Source: Actinomycetes bacterium (GTDB lineage: Bacteria > Actinomycetota > Acidimicrobiia > Acidimicrobiales > Ilumatobacteraceae). From it: a stretch of DNA of 53,371 bases. This document shows, piece by piece, positions 16,986-25,610 of the stretch. The notes beneath the pieces are model-generated. The model searched no databases, had not been told where the DNA came from, and was given only the letters and a program-made list of their open reading frames with translations. The stretch lies in NCBI GenBank assembly GCA_021414085.1, contig JAIOPC010000001.1, positions 1 through 53,371 on the forward strand, read 5' to 3'. The position numbers were made by a program, and so were the translations under genes. Each line of letters starts with the position of its first letter. Positions within the stretch are counted from its first letter, which is position 1.

Positions 16986-17466
16986 GCCTGCGACGGTAGC
17001 GGGACGGCCGACCCTCGAGGGCGCCGAGGACGCGTTCGTATGGTCCCCGCCGCCAGTCGACGACATGGTCGATCAGCCACCGCGGCTGAACCCACTTCCA
17101 GGCGACGAACTCCCTGCCATCGGGTATCGGTTGGATGTCGGCCGAAAGCGCATCGAAGAGAAACCACTTCTGTGTCTGGCCGAGCCGATCGCGGGGACTC
17201 GACTTGCGCGCCCGGACTTCCGGCGGCCACTCGTAGGCCAACCACTCGGGGTGCTCGGCGCGAAGTGCCACGTGCTCCGGAGTAAGCCCCGTCTCCTCGA
17301 ACAACTCGCGCCACGCGCCGTCGATGGGCAGCTCACCCGCATTCAGGCCGCCCTGCGGCAGCTGCCAGCTGCCCGTTGAGTCGGCGCGCTCAAACGCAAG
17401 GATCTGCTGCATGTCGGGGTGGCAAACCGCCATCACGACCCCGGCCCGAAACTGCGCGCTCGCCAT
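16969..17466 (-). CDS. Nudix hydrolase, RppH-like
   Basis: 165 aa. The Nudix box is visible as GGLNAGELPIDGAWRELFEE followed by TG (GX5EX7REUXEEXGU). WQLPQGG upstream and KWFLFDALSADIQPIPDGREF and WKWVQPRWLIDHVVDWRR downstream match RppH, which removes pyrophosphate from the 5' end of mRNA or hydrolyses dinucleoside polyphosphates. ATG 17466 is preceded by TACGGT six bases upstream, so it is leaderless and this is the first gene of the operon that continues to glcE. A 45-bp palindrome lies just upstream of the box. Confidence 0.88.
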   Translation of the reverse strand: MASAQFRAGVVMAVCHPDMQQILAFERADSTGSWQLPQGGLNAGELPIDGAWRELFEETGLTPEHVALRAEHPEWLAYEWPPEVRARKSSPRDRLGQTQKWFLFDALSADIQPIPDGREFVAWKWVQPRWLIDHVVDWRRGPYERVLGALEGRPSRYRRRRARSL

Positions 17467-17472
17467 CCCTGC

Positions 17473-17478
17473 ACCGTA
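17473..17478 (-). promoter_or_regulatory. -10 box of the nudix-rarA-glcDE operon
   Basis: Minus-strand TACGGT (TANNNT) sits six bases before ATG 17466, giving a leaderless transcript. With the usual 17-18 base spacing, the -35 region would touch the edge of the 45-bp palindrome at 17497-17541, so the repeat may influence this promoter. Confidence 0.55.
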
Positions 17479-17496
17479 GCCAACCAACCCCAATCG

Positions 17497-17541
17497 CGTT
17501 TGTACGCTCGCGCACGATATGCGTGCACGAGCGAACAAACG
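17497..17541. repeat. 45-bp palindromic repeat, copy A
   Basis: An imperfect 45-base palindrome that begins CGTTTGTACGCTCG and ends CGAGCGAACAAACG. Copies B (17559) and C (18509) have the same length and layout: a TTTG-bearing tip, a CGCT block, a GCACGC block around a TA/AT centre, and the mirror halves. It lies between the Nudix promoter and the nuclease pseudogene. Confidence 0.85.
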
Positions 17542-17558
17542 GGTCGGCCGCACAACCA

Positions 17559-17603
17559 GGTTTGTTCGCTGCCGCACGCTATGCATGCACCAGCGTTCAG
17601 ACG
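17559..17603. repeat. 45-bp palindromic repeat, copy B
   Basis: Same family as copies A and C, beginning GGTTTGTTCGCTGC and ending CCAGCGTTCAGACG. It covers the stop codon of the nuclease pseudogene (17597-17599), so the gene ends inside the repeat. It is 17 bases from copy A. Confidence 0.85.
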
Positions 17604-18487
17604 CGAGACAGAAAGCGGCGGATCGTGTCGGCGATATGGGCGTCGGACATGCGCCACGTGATCTCGATTGGCGTCCAGCCGTCCAGCACGAGGGTGTTCT
17701 GTCGGCGGGCGTCGCTGTCGAGATCGGAGCTCAGCCGATGGAAGCCAAACCCGTTGCCCTCTAGGTAAAGCTTTCGGTCCGGCCACGCAAAGTCGATGCG
17801 GTAGCGATGGCCGTCGACTTGCACCCGATGTTGCTGACTGGGTCGCGCGATGCCACAACGGTCGATGATGCGGGCGATGCGTCCCTCCAACTCGCTCTCA
17901 CCGGGGTCGTATCCGGGAATCCGAGCGGCGAGCACTATCCGAAGCTTCTTGATCGAACGCCCAGGTGCAGGACGCGATCGAGCCACGCGCTCGCGTACAT
18001 CCTCGAGCTCGATCTGTCGGGTGCGCAGGAACTAGTCGATCAACTTGCCCAGGGCATCGATCGTCATGAAGCCGCTGCAATCGACGATCGTCTTCAACGG
18101 CGACGTTAACTGGATCCCGTCGCGTTGCACGAGATCGTCTGGCTCGAGCGTCGTCGATCGATGGCACGTCACGCCATCGAGTCGCACCATGCGTGAGATC
18201 GGTCCGATCACGTGAATCGATCCGTCGTCAGCTACATCGGCGCCGAGTAGTCGTGCTGCAGTTGCGTGCGCGATCGCAACCATCGGTCCACACGTGAGAG
18301 CTACCGCCCGCACTTGCTGCTTCCACGTCGGTGGCGCCCCTGCGACGACGACCACCTCCCTGCGCAACGCTCGATAACGACCAGCCTCACGGCGCCGCGC
18401 CATCTGCCCGCGGGTGACACCGGCCTCAGAAGCAACCTCATTAGTCAGCAGGCCATCGTGACGTTCTGCCCAGTCTTCGGGTCGCAT
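17597..18487 (-). pseudogene. AbiEi-like N-domain plus Vsr-like (DUF559) nuclease, interrupted by one amber codon
   Basis: Two halves lie in one frame, separated only by a TAG at 18032-18034. The N-half (from ATG 18487, with a GGAGGG ribosome site) resembles the AbiEi/winged-helix antitoxin-like domain common in actinobacteria: HDGLLTNEVASEAGVTRGQM, then CGPMVAIAHATAARLLG and LTSPLKTIVDCSG. The C-half has a Vsr/DUF559 PD-(D/E)XK-type domain: GESELEGRIARII, YRIDFAWPDRKLYLEGNGFGFH, NTLVLDGWTPIEITWR. The frame reads through the TAG without a gap (LGKLID, stop, FLRTRQIELEDV), about 296 codons, normal for the family. A palindrome of the same family lies at each end. Confidence 0.85.
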
Positions 18488-18508
18488 CGCACCCTCCGAT
18501 CCACTCAG

Positions 18509-18553
18509 CGTTTGTTCGCTGGCGCACGCATAGCGTGCGGCAGCGTTCAAACG
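18509..18553. repeat. 45-bp palindromic repeat, copy C
   Basis: Begins CGTTTGTTCGCTGG and ends GGCAGCGTTCAAACG; 45 bases as in copies A and B. It lies 21 bases upstream of the nuclease pseudogene start, mirroring copy B at the other end. The aspS stop is about 40 bases further on. Confidence 0.85.
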
Positions 18554-18595
18554 CGGTTTGGTTTTGGGGGAAGCGCGGCTGGATCGTACTGGCGG

Positions 18596-20338
18596 CTAGG
18601 CCTTCGGCGGTAGGACCCGGATGCCGAGGTCGTCCAACTGCTTCTGCGCGACTGGCGTTGGCGCGTTGGTCATCGGATCCATGCCCGACTGCGTCTTCGG
18701 GAAGGCGATCACCTCGCGAATGTTCTCCTCGCCAGCGAAGATCGCGACCAAGCGATCGATGCCGAGGCCGAAGCCGCCGTGCGGCGGCGCGCCGTACTTG
18801 AACGGGTTGAGGAAGAACCCGAATCGCTTCTGCGCTTCCTCGTCGCTGATGCCAAGCAGACGGAACACACGAGCCTGCAACTCGGGCTGGTGAATACGAA
18901 TCGAACCGGAGCCCAGCTCCCAGCCGTTGAGCACCAAGTCGTACGCCTGACTGCGGACCTTGAGCGGATCCGTCTCCAGCATCTCCACGTCGTCGGGGTG
19001 TGGCTGCGTGAACGGATGATGCCCCGGCTTCGGACGACCAGTGACCTCGTCGACCCCGATGAACATCGGAAAGTCGACGACCCACAAGTAGCGATATGGC
19101 CCCTCGTGTACCGGCGGACGACCGAGATCGTTGCGCAGCGTGCCGAGCACTTCACACGTCATCGACCACTCGTCGGCGACAATCAGCAGCAAGTCGCCGG
19201 GCGCCGCCGACAACGCTGACTTCAGCGCACCCTGCTCGGTATCGCTGAGGAACTTCGCCACCGGTGACTCCAGCGAACCATCGGCCGCAACCTTCAGCCA
19301 CACCAAACCCTTGGCGCCAATCTTCTTCGCCTTGTCGGTCAGTCCGTCGAGCTTGTTGCGGCCCATCTCGTCTGCCTTGCCCGTCGCGTTGATGCCCTTG
19401 ATGGTCGCTGCGCCGGCGAACGCCTTGAACTCGGTTGCACCAAACACTTCGGTGAGATCAACCAACTCCATACCGAAGCGCAGGTCGGGCTTGTCGACGC
19501 CGAAGCGGTTCATCGCGTCGTGCCATGTCATCGTTTCGATCGCTGCTTCGGGTTGGCCGGCAGCGGCAGCTGCAGCGAGCACCGCGGCACCAATGGCGCG
19601 ATGCACGTCGTTCTGGTCGACGAAGCTCATCTCCGCATCAAGCTGCATGAATTCGTATTGCCGATCAGCCCGCAGGTCTTCATCGCGCAAGCAGCGCGCC
19701 AACTGGTAGTACCGATCGATGCCAGCGACCATCAGCAATTGCTTGAACAGCTGCGGACTCTGCGGCAGCGCATAAAACGAACCCGGCTGCTGACGACTGG
19801 GGACGATGAACTCGCGCGCACCCTCGGGTGTCGACGGCACCAACATCGGGGTCTCGACCTCGACAAAGCCCTGTGACTCCATCGCGCTTCGAATCGCGGA
19901 GTTCACGGATGCGCGCAACCGCAAGTTGCGCTGCATGCGCTCGCGACGAATGTCGATGTAGCGATGTTGTAGGCGCGTGTTCTCCGCCACCTGATCGGCG
20001 CGCTCGCTCACTGGGAACGGCGGCGGCTCGGCGACGTTGAGAATCTCGACGACGCAGTCCTGCAATTCGATGCCACCAGTTGCCAAACGGTCGTTGCGAC
20101 TCTCGGCGGGTCGCTCGGCGACTACACCAGTAATGCGCAGCACGTACTCGGGCCGCACATCAACCGCGTTGTCGACCACGCATTGCGTGACGCCGGTGTG
20201 GTCGCGCAAGTCGACGAACGCAAGCTTCTCACCGTGTTCGCGACGGCTGGCAACCCAACCGGTGAGCGTCGCGCGCTGCCCAATGTGTTCGGGACGCAGT
20301 TCGCCGCATTGGTGGGTGCGCATAGATGTTGATGTCAT
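18596..20338 (-). CDS. aspS: Aspartyl-tRNA synthetase
   Basis: 580 aa class II synthetase of the bacterial type. The N-terminal OB anticodon-binding domain shows GWVASRREHGEKLAFVDLRD. Motif 2 lies in YYQLARCLRDEDLRADRQYE and motif 3 in PPHGGFGLGIDRLVAI. The bacterial GAD insertion lies between (about residues 290-410). It charges tRNA-Asp, and possibly tRNA-Asn if the organism lacks asnS; this cannot be judged here. The ATG at 20338 overlaps the hisS stop by four bases, an arrangement seen in many bacteria. Confidence 0.97.
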   Translation of the reverse strand: MTSTSMRTHQCGELRPEHIGQRATLTGWVASRREHGEKLAFVDLRDHTGVTQCVVDNAVDVRPEYVLRITGVVAERPAESRNDRLATGGIELQDCVVEILNVAEPPPFPVSERADQVAENTRLQHRYIDIRRERMQRNLRLRASVNSAIRSAMESQGFVEVETPMLVPSTPEGAREFIVPSRQQPGSFYALPQSPQLFKQLLMVAGIDRYYQLARCLRDEDLRADRQYEFMQLDAEMSFVDQNDVHRAIGAAVLAAAAAAGQPEAAIETMTWHDAMNRFGVDKPDLRFGMELVDLTEVFGATEFKAFAGAATIKGINATGKADEMGRNKLDGLTDKAKKIGAKGLVWLKVAADGSLESPVAKFLSDTEQGALKSALSAAPGDLLLIVADEWSMTCEVLGTLRNDLGRPPVHEGPYRYLWVVDFPMFIGVDEVTGRPKPGHHPFTQPHPDDVEMLETDPLKVRSQAYDLVLNGWELGSGSIRIHQPELQARVFRLLGISDEEAQKRFGFFLNPFKYGAPPHGGFGLGIDRLVAIFAGEENIREVIAFPKTQSGMDPMTNAPTPVAQKQLDDLGIRVLPPKA

Positions 20339-21597
20339 GACAACGCCTTCTTCAAATAGGAGATCAGGTCTGTTCGGGGGATGGTGGATTGCGTGCCCGA
20401 GCGATCGTCGGCGCGCAAGGGGCGGACAACAACTGCCGATGCATCAAGCTCGTCGGTGCCGATGATGACGCCGAACTTCGCACCGCTGCGATCGGCGGCC
20501 TTCATCTGGCTCTTCATGCTGCGCTGCTCAAAACTGCGATCGGAGCTGATCCCTGCGGCGCGCAGTTCGGCCGTGATACGCAAGGCCTCGAGGCCACCCG
20601 TCGTGTCGACCACGAACACATCAACGTCGACCGATGGCGCCGCAAAGACACCCTCGTCGTCGCATGCAAGCAGTGTGCGATCAAGGCCGAGAGCGAACCC
20701 GACACCCGGAGTCGCTGGCCCACCGAGCGCTTCCACGAGCCCGTCGTAACGACCGCCCCCGCCGAGCGCGTTCTGCGCCGAGCCGAGCGTGCCGCCCTGG
20801 AATTCGAAGGTCGTGTGCCGGTAGTAATCGAGCCCACGCACAAGCGATGAATCGACGCGGAACGGAATGCCCAGCGCGGTGAGACCGCTCTGAACCGATT
20901 CGAAGAACGCCGCAGCCTCCGCGCTGTAGAAGTCCGCAATGCGCGGGGCGGATGCGATCAGCGCCGCATCCTCCGGGCGCTTCGAGTCGAGCACGCGCAA
21001 GGCGTTCTTCTGCAGCGTGGTCGCCGACTCGGGGCTCAGCGATCCGAGGTTGGCCTCGAAGTAAACCCGTAGGGCCTCGACGTAGCGAGCACGATCCTCG
21101 GGCTCACCAAGCGAATTGACGAGCAAAGTCACCTGGCGCAACCCGAGTGCACGGAAGAACTCCCAGCCCAAAGCGATGATCTCGACGTCGACGAACGGGT
21201 CGTTGCTGCCGAGCACCTCGATGTCGACCTGATCGAACTGGCGGTAGCGCCCGCGCTGGGGCCGTTCGTACCGAAACTGCGAGCCGGCCGACCACACCTT
21301 CCACGGAGTCGCCGGTCGGTGCTGCACGTAGGCGCGGCAGATCGAAGCCGTCAGTTCTGGCCGCAGTGCGACATGCCGACCGCCCTTGTCGACGAAGTCG
21401 TACATCTCCTTGGTGACGATGTCGGTGGCATCGCCGATGCGCTGAAACACCCCAAGGTCCTCGAGCAGCGGCGACATGATCTGTCGGTAGCCGGCCGACT
21501 CGGCAACACCGGCAAAGAGCTCGACAAAGGCGCGCCACCGAGCCGATTCCGGCGCAAGGATGTCGCGCATTCCGGGGCTGGTCTGAAACTCGGGCAC
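20335..21597 (-). CDS. hisS: Histidyl-tRNA synthetase
   Basis: 420 aa class II synthetase. Motif 2 shows KVWSAGSQFRYERPQRGRYR, the histidine-specific block is LVRGLDYYRHTTFEF, and motif 3 shows GGGRYDGLVEALGG with TPGVGFALGLDR. The C-terminal anticodon-binding domain includes RSFEQRSMKSQMKAADRSGA. It starts at GTG 21597, 32 bases after rel, and is coupled to aspS. Confidence 0.97.
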   Translation of the reverse strand: MPEFQTSPGMRDILAPESARWRAFVELFAGVAESAGYRQIMSPLLEDLGVFQRIGDATDIVTKEMYDFVDKGGRHVALRPELTASICRAYVQHRPATPWKVWSAGSQFRYERPQRGRYRQFDQVDIEVLGSNDPFVDVEIIALGWEFFRALGLRQVTLLVNSLGEPEDRARYVEALRVYFEANLGSLSPESATTLQKNALRVLDSKRPEDAALIASAPRIADFYSAEAAAFFESVQSGLTALGIPFRVDSSLVRGLDYYRHTTFEFQGGTLGSAQNALGGGGRYDGLVEALGGPATPGVGFALGLDRTLLACDDEGVFAAPSVDVDVFVVDTTGGLEALRITAELRAAGISSDRSFEQRSMKSQMKAADRSGAKFGVIIGTDELDASAVVVRPLRADDRSGTQSTIPRTDLISYLKKALS

Positions 21598-21629
21598 GGC
21601 AATCCAGGCTACCGGCGCGCCGCCAACGG

Positions 21630-23855
21630 TCAGCCGCCTTTGCCAGGCACCAAGCGGTAGGCGTCGTACACGGAATCGATCTGCTTAGCTGCGCGCAGTA
21701 GCGAGTCGAGATGGCTCGGATCGGCGAATTCGAACTCGAAGCGCATCTTGGCAACTCGGTCGGTGCCCGTCTTGGTGCTGCTCGACACGATGTTGACGTG
21801 TTGCTCGCTCAGCGACTTGGCAACGTCGCGCAGCAGTCCCGGCCTGTCAAAGGCAACCACCTCGACGTTGACCCGGAAGACCGCCTTCGACTGGCCGCCA
21901 TCCCACTCGACATCGAGCAGACGGGCCGCCTGCTCGTTCATCAAGTCCTCGGCATTGGCGCAGTCCGTGCGATGCACCGATACACCGCGACCGCGTGTGA
22001 CAAAGCCAACGATGTCGTCGCCAGGGACGGGCGTGCAGCAACGCGACAGTCGCACCAACACATCGTCGAGCCCTTCCACGTGGACACCCGCGGCGTTGCG
22101 CGGCCGACGCGGGCCCGTGGTGCGGTCGTAGTCGAGCACGGTGGCGGGGAGTTGCTCGGCGTCGTCGCCGGAACGGAAGCTGCGGGCCACCTTCTGTGCG
22201 ATCGAGCGCGCCGCGACATGGCCTTCCCCGATCGCCGCCAGCAGCGAGTCGAGATCCGAGTACGACGCCGCCTCCATCTCGTCCTTCAACGCATCGCTGG
22301 TCCAGATTCGCTGCGCTGGTAACCGGACGCGGCGGAACTCCTTCGCCAAGATGTCGCGACCAGTCTCGATCATGTCGTCGCGTCGCTCGCGCGAGAACCA
22401 GTGCTTGATCTTGTTCCGTGCTCGCTGCGACTGCACAAACTGCAACCAGTCGCGCGATGGCCCAGCGGTCTCTGCCTTATTGGTGAAGATCTCGCACGTG
22501 TCGCCGCTCTTCATCGTCTGATGCAATGGCACCAGACGACCATTCACCTTTGCGCCCATGCACCGATGCCCAACCTCGGTGTGTACGGCGTATGCGAAAT
22601 CGACCGCAGTCGCGCCGATCGGCAACGTGACAACGTTGCCCTTTGGAGTGAAGACGAACACTTCGTCCTGCTCGAGGTCGGTCTTCAAGTTCTCCATGAA
22701 GGCGGCCGGATCGCTGACATCGGCTTGCCAGTCGATAATGCGGTTCAGCCAGTCGATATCAGGGCTTGCGGCATCGTCCTTGTACGCCCAATGCGCCGCC
22801 ACTCCCCACTCTGCTCGTGCGTGCATTTCACGTGTTCGAATCTGCATCTCGACGACCTTGCCACCCGGACCAATGACCGTCGTGTGCAAGCTCTGATAGA
22901 GGTTGAACTTGGGCATCGCGATGTAGTCCTTGAAGCGACCCACCACTGGCTTGTAGCGGCCGTGGATACAACCGAGCGCCCCGTAGCAGTCCTTCACCGA
23001 CTCGACGATGACTCGCACCGCGATCAGATCGAAGATGGCGTCGAAGTCGCCGCCCTTCTGCACCATCTTCTCGTAGATGCTCCACAGGTGTTTCCCGCGG
23101 CCGGTGATCTCGGCCTGGATGCCGAGCTCATGAAGCCGTGCCTGCAACTCGGCGATCGCCTTGGCCAGATAGGTCTCGCGCTCAGGCGAACGAGTCGCCA
23201 CCAGATGATCGAGTTCGGCGAAGCGCTTCGGGTACAGCGCCGCGAACGACAAGTCCTCCAGATGCTGCTTTAGCTCTTGGATGCCGAGACGATGCGCGAG
23301 CGGGGCGTAGATCTCGAGCGTCTCGTGAGCGATGCGTTGCTGCTTGTCGATCGGCATCGCCGCGATCGTGCGCATGTTGTGCAATCGATCGGCCAGCTTG
23401 ATGATCAACACCCGCAAGTCGCGCGCCATCGCGACCAGCATCTTGCGCATCGTGGCTGCCTGCTGTGCCTCCTTCGAGTCGAACTGCAGTCGCTCGAGCT
23501 TGGTAACACCGTCGACGATCTGCGCGACCTCAGGCCCGAAGCCAGCCTCCACGTCGGCGAGGGTGATCTCCGTATCTTCCACCGCGTCGTGCAGCAGAGC
23601 CGCAGCCAGCGAGATGTCGTCAAGGCCAAGGTCGGCGACGATGCGCGCCACCGCAAGTGGGTGATTGATGTAGCTCTCGCCGCTACTGCGATGTTGAAAA
23701 CGATGTGCTTCCTTCGCCATCGCGTACGCGCGGTTGATCAGCGCGACAGAACCTTTCGGGTGCCGCCGCCGGTACGCGGTAAGCAGCGGCGTCAGCTCCT
23801 CGGCCGCCGCGTTCTGCTGGCGGCGCCAAGGCAGAACACGATCGACCGCTGCCAT
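21630..23855 (-). CDS. rel: Bifunctional (p)ppGpp synthetase/hydrolase Rel
   Basis: 741 aa long RSH enzyme, the stringent-response alarmone regulator. The HD hydrolase domain is intact (HRFQHRSSGESYINHP, then LLHDAVEDTE with H89-D90), so degradation should work. The synthetase domain shows RFKDYIAMPKFNLYQSLHTT and VVEMQIRTREMHARAEWGVA. TGS (VFVFTPKGNVVTLPIGATAV), a zinc-finger/helical region (RLSRCCTPVPGDDIVGFV) and a C-terminal ACT domain follow. The ATG overlaps the apt stop by one base (TGATG). The apt-rel order is conserved in actinobacteria. Confidence 0.97.
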   Translation of the reverse strand: MAAVDRVLPWRRQQNAAAEELTPLLTAYRRRHPKGSVALINRAYAMAKEAHRFQHRSSGESYINHPLAVARIVADLGLDDISLAAALLHDAVEDTEITLADVEAGFGPEVAQIVDGVTKLERLQFDSKEAQQAATMRKMLVAMARDLRVLIIKLADRLHNMRTIAAMPIDKQQRIAHETLEIYAPLAHRLGIQELKQHLEDLSFAALYPKRFAELDHLVATRSPERETYLAKAIAELQARLHELGIQAEITGRGKHLWSIYEKMVQKGGDFDAIFDLIAVRVIVESVKDCYGALGCIHGRYKPVVGRFKDYIAMPKFNLYQSLHTTVIGPGGKVVEMQIRTREMHARAEWGVAAHWAYKDDAASPDIDWLNRIIDWQADVSDPAAFMENLKTDLEQDEVFVFTPKGNVVTLPIGATAVDFAYAVHTEVGHRCMGAKVNGRLVPLHQTMKSGDTCEIFTNKAETAGPSRDWLQFVQSQRARNKIKHWFSRERRDDMIETGRDILAKEFRRVRLPAQRIWTSDALKDEMEAASYSDLDSLLAAIGEGHVAARSIAQKVARSFRSGDDAEQLPATVLDYDRTTGPRRPRNAAGVHVEGLDDVLVRLSRCCTPVPGDDIVGFVTRGRGVSVHRTDCANAEDLMNEQAARLLDVEWDGGQSKAVFRVNVEVVAFDRPGLLRDVAKSLSEQHVNIVSSSTKTGTDRVAKMRFEFEFADPSHLDSLLRAAKQIDSVYDAYRLVPGKGG

Positions 23856-24382
23856 CAGTAGATAGCCAGGCTCTCAACCAGCTGGCCGGCGAGCCGCTCA
23901 CGACCACCGAGCTCTTCCAGTTCGATGAGGAAGCCGAGCCCAACAACCTTGCCGCCGAGAGCTTCGACCAGCTTGCACGTCGCCAACGCGGTACCGCCGG
24001 TTGCCAGCACGTCGTCGATTACCAGAATGCGTTCGCCGGGATGGATCGCGTCGCGGTGGATCTCCAGCTTGTCGCGGCCGTACTCGAGTTGGTATTCCTC
24101 GCGCACGACCGCCCAGGGCAGCTTGCCGGCCTTGCGCACCGGAATGAACCCGGCTCCAATGCGGTAGGCAACCGGGGCGGCGATGATGAAACCGCGAGCC
24201 TCCATGCCCAGCACGCGATCGACGGCGACGTTCTCGAACCGGTGCACCAGTTCGGTGATCGACTTCGTGAAACCCTCAGCGTCGCCGAGCAACGGAGTGA
24301 TGTCGCGGAACGTGACGCCCTTGGAAGGGAAGTCGGGAATATCGCGAACAAGACTCTTAATCCAGTGACTGTTCGGAGCCAT
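23855..24382 (-). CDS. apt: Adenine phosphoribosyltransferase
   Basis: 175 aa purine-salvage enzyme making AMP from adenine and PRPP. The PRPP loop is ILVIDDVLATGGTALA, and the N-terminal block is DIPDFPSKGVTFRDITPLL. GMEARGFIIAAPVAYRIGAG is the usual second signature. A TANNNT box seven bases upstream makes it leaderless and the first gene of an apt-rel-hisS-aspS transcript. secF ends 22 bases upstream. Confidence 0.96.
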   Translation of the reverse strand: MAPNSHWIKSLVRDIPDFPSKGVTFRDITPLLGDAEGFTKSITELVHRFENVAVDRVLGMEARGFIIAAPVAYRIGAGFIPVRKAGKLPWAVVREEYQLEYGRDKLEIHRDAIHPGERILVIDDVLATGGTALATCKLVEALGGKVVGLGFLIELEELGGRERLAGQLVESLAIY

Positions 24383-24389
24383 GTCCTAC

Positions 24390-24395
24390 AGGGTA
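24390..24395 (-). promoter_or_regulatory. -10 box of the apt-rel-hisS-aspS operon
   Basis: Minus-strand TACCCT lies seven bases before the apt ATG at 24382. It sits in the 22-base gap after the secF stop, so it marks a new transcription unit although all genes run in the same direction. Confidence 0.5.
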
Positions 24396-24404
24396 CTGCC
24401 GGAA

Positions 24405-25610
24405 CTAGACGCGCCGCTTCTTCTTCCGCGGTCGCGGCGTGTGCGTGAGCAGGGCCTCGGCTGTCGGGGCTCCGGTTGGCTGCGGCGTGGCGACTGTGGA
24501 CGACTGACGCCCACGCTGTTCCCGACGGCCGCTCGGCGTGCCGCCGAGTACCAATCGCTCCAGTTCGGCACCGGTCGCGTGTTGCTTGCGCATGGTGCGA
24601 TACCTCGGTTCGCGCTCCTTGGCAATTGCCACGAGGGGTGCGGCGACGAAGATCGATGAATACGAACCCGTGATAAGACCGACCAGCAGGGCGAGCGCGA
24701 ACTCGCGCAACGTTGTGGCGCCCAGGATCCCGGCACCCAGAACGAGCAGCGACAACACCGGCAGCACGGCAGCGACGCTGGTGTTGATCGAGCGCATCAG
24801 CACCTGGTTCATCGACACGTTGATCACGTCGCCGTACGGAATCCGCGCGGCGGTGTAGCGCCGCTGGTTCTCCTGCACTTTGTCGAACACGACGATCGTG
24901 TCGTACAGCGAAAAGCCCAAGATGGTGAGGAACGCAACCACCGTCGCAGGCGTGACCTCAAACCCAATGAGCGAGTAGACACCGACACTCAACAGCACGT
25001 CGTGCAACATCGCCGCGATGGCGGCAGCGGCCATGCGCCATTCGAGCCGCCAGGCAATGAAGCCAGCCACCAACACGAGGAAGACAACGAGTGCTCGTAG
25101 CGCCTTCTCGGTGATGCTCTTGCCCCACGTTGAACTCGTCGAGCTGGTGCTGATGTCGTCGGCGGTGACGCCCACTTCAGTCGCAAACGCGTCCTGTACT
25201 GCTTGGCGCACGGTGTCGGGCTGATCGCCCACCTCGACCGAGACCGTACGGCCACCGGTGTCTTGGTTGGTCTGGATCGTTACGCGGGCGCTGGAACCAT
25301 CGAGACCGTTGTCGTCGAGCACCGTACGCGCTTGTTCCTCGGTCATGTCGGCGGAGGGGACATCCCACACGACGCCACCCTTGAAGTCGAGGCTGAGGTT
25401 CAATCCGCTGGTGATCAGCGAGCCAGCGCTGACGAGCAAGAGCAGTGCTGACAATCCAAGGCCCCACCAGCGACGACCGTAGAAGTCGATCGCCGTCTCA
25501 CCGTGGTACAGCCGTCCGAACGCACCGCGACGCTCGTGCGGCAGCGCGATCGAATCGTCGCTGTCCGTCTCGGTGTCGACTTCGCGCTCAGTGTCCATCA
25601 GCTCGGTCAT
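24405..25610 (-). CDS. secF: Protein-export membrane protein SecF
   Basis: 401 aa, six predicted transmembrane helices, RND-like partner of SecD that aids late steps of Sec export using the proton gradient. Visible blocks are NLSLDFKGGVVWDVP in the first periplasmic domain, HDVLLSVGVYSLIG, TILGFSLYDTIVVFDKVQEN and LALLVGLITGSYSSIFVA. The last ~60 residues are a basic, Ser/Thr/Pro-rich tail ending KKKRRV. ATG 25610 overlaps the secD stop by four bases; the extension upstream to 25844 lies inside secD and is rejected. Confidence 0.95.
   Translation of the reverse strand: MTELMDTEREVDTETDSDDSIALPHERRGAFGRLYHGETAIDFYGRRWWGLGLSALLLLVSAGSLITSGLNLSLDFKGGVVWDVPSADMTEEQARTVLDDNGLDGSSARVTIQTNQDTGGRTVSVEVGDQPDTVRQAVQDAFATEVGVTADDISTSSTSSTWGKSITEKALRALVVFLVLVAGFIAWRLEWRMAAAAIAAMLHDVLLSVGVYSLIGFEVTPATVVAFLTILGFSLYDTIVVFDKVQENQRRYTAARIPYGDVINVSMNQVLMRSINTSVAAVLPVLSLLVLGAGILGATTLREFALALLVGLITGSYSSIFVAAPLVAIAKEREPRYRTMRKQHATGAELERLVLGGTPSGRREQRGRQSSTVATPQPTGAPTAEALLTHTPRPRKKKRRV

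Noticed and set aside
17497-18553. CRISPR array at the three 45-bp repeats
   Set aside because: Spacing is irregular (17 bases and about 900 bases), the repeats are full palindromes, and a gene lies between B and C; no cas genes.
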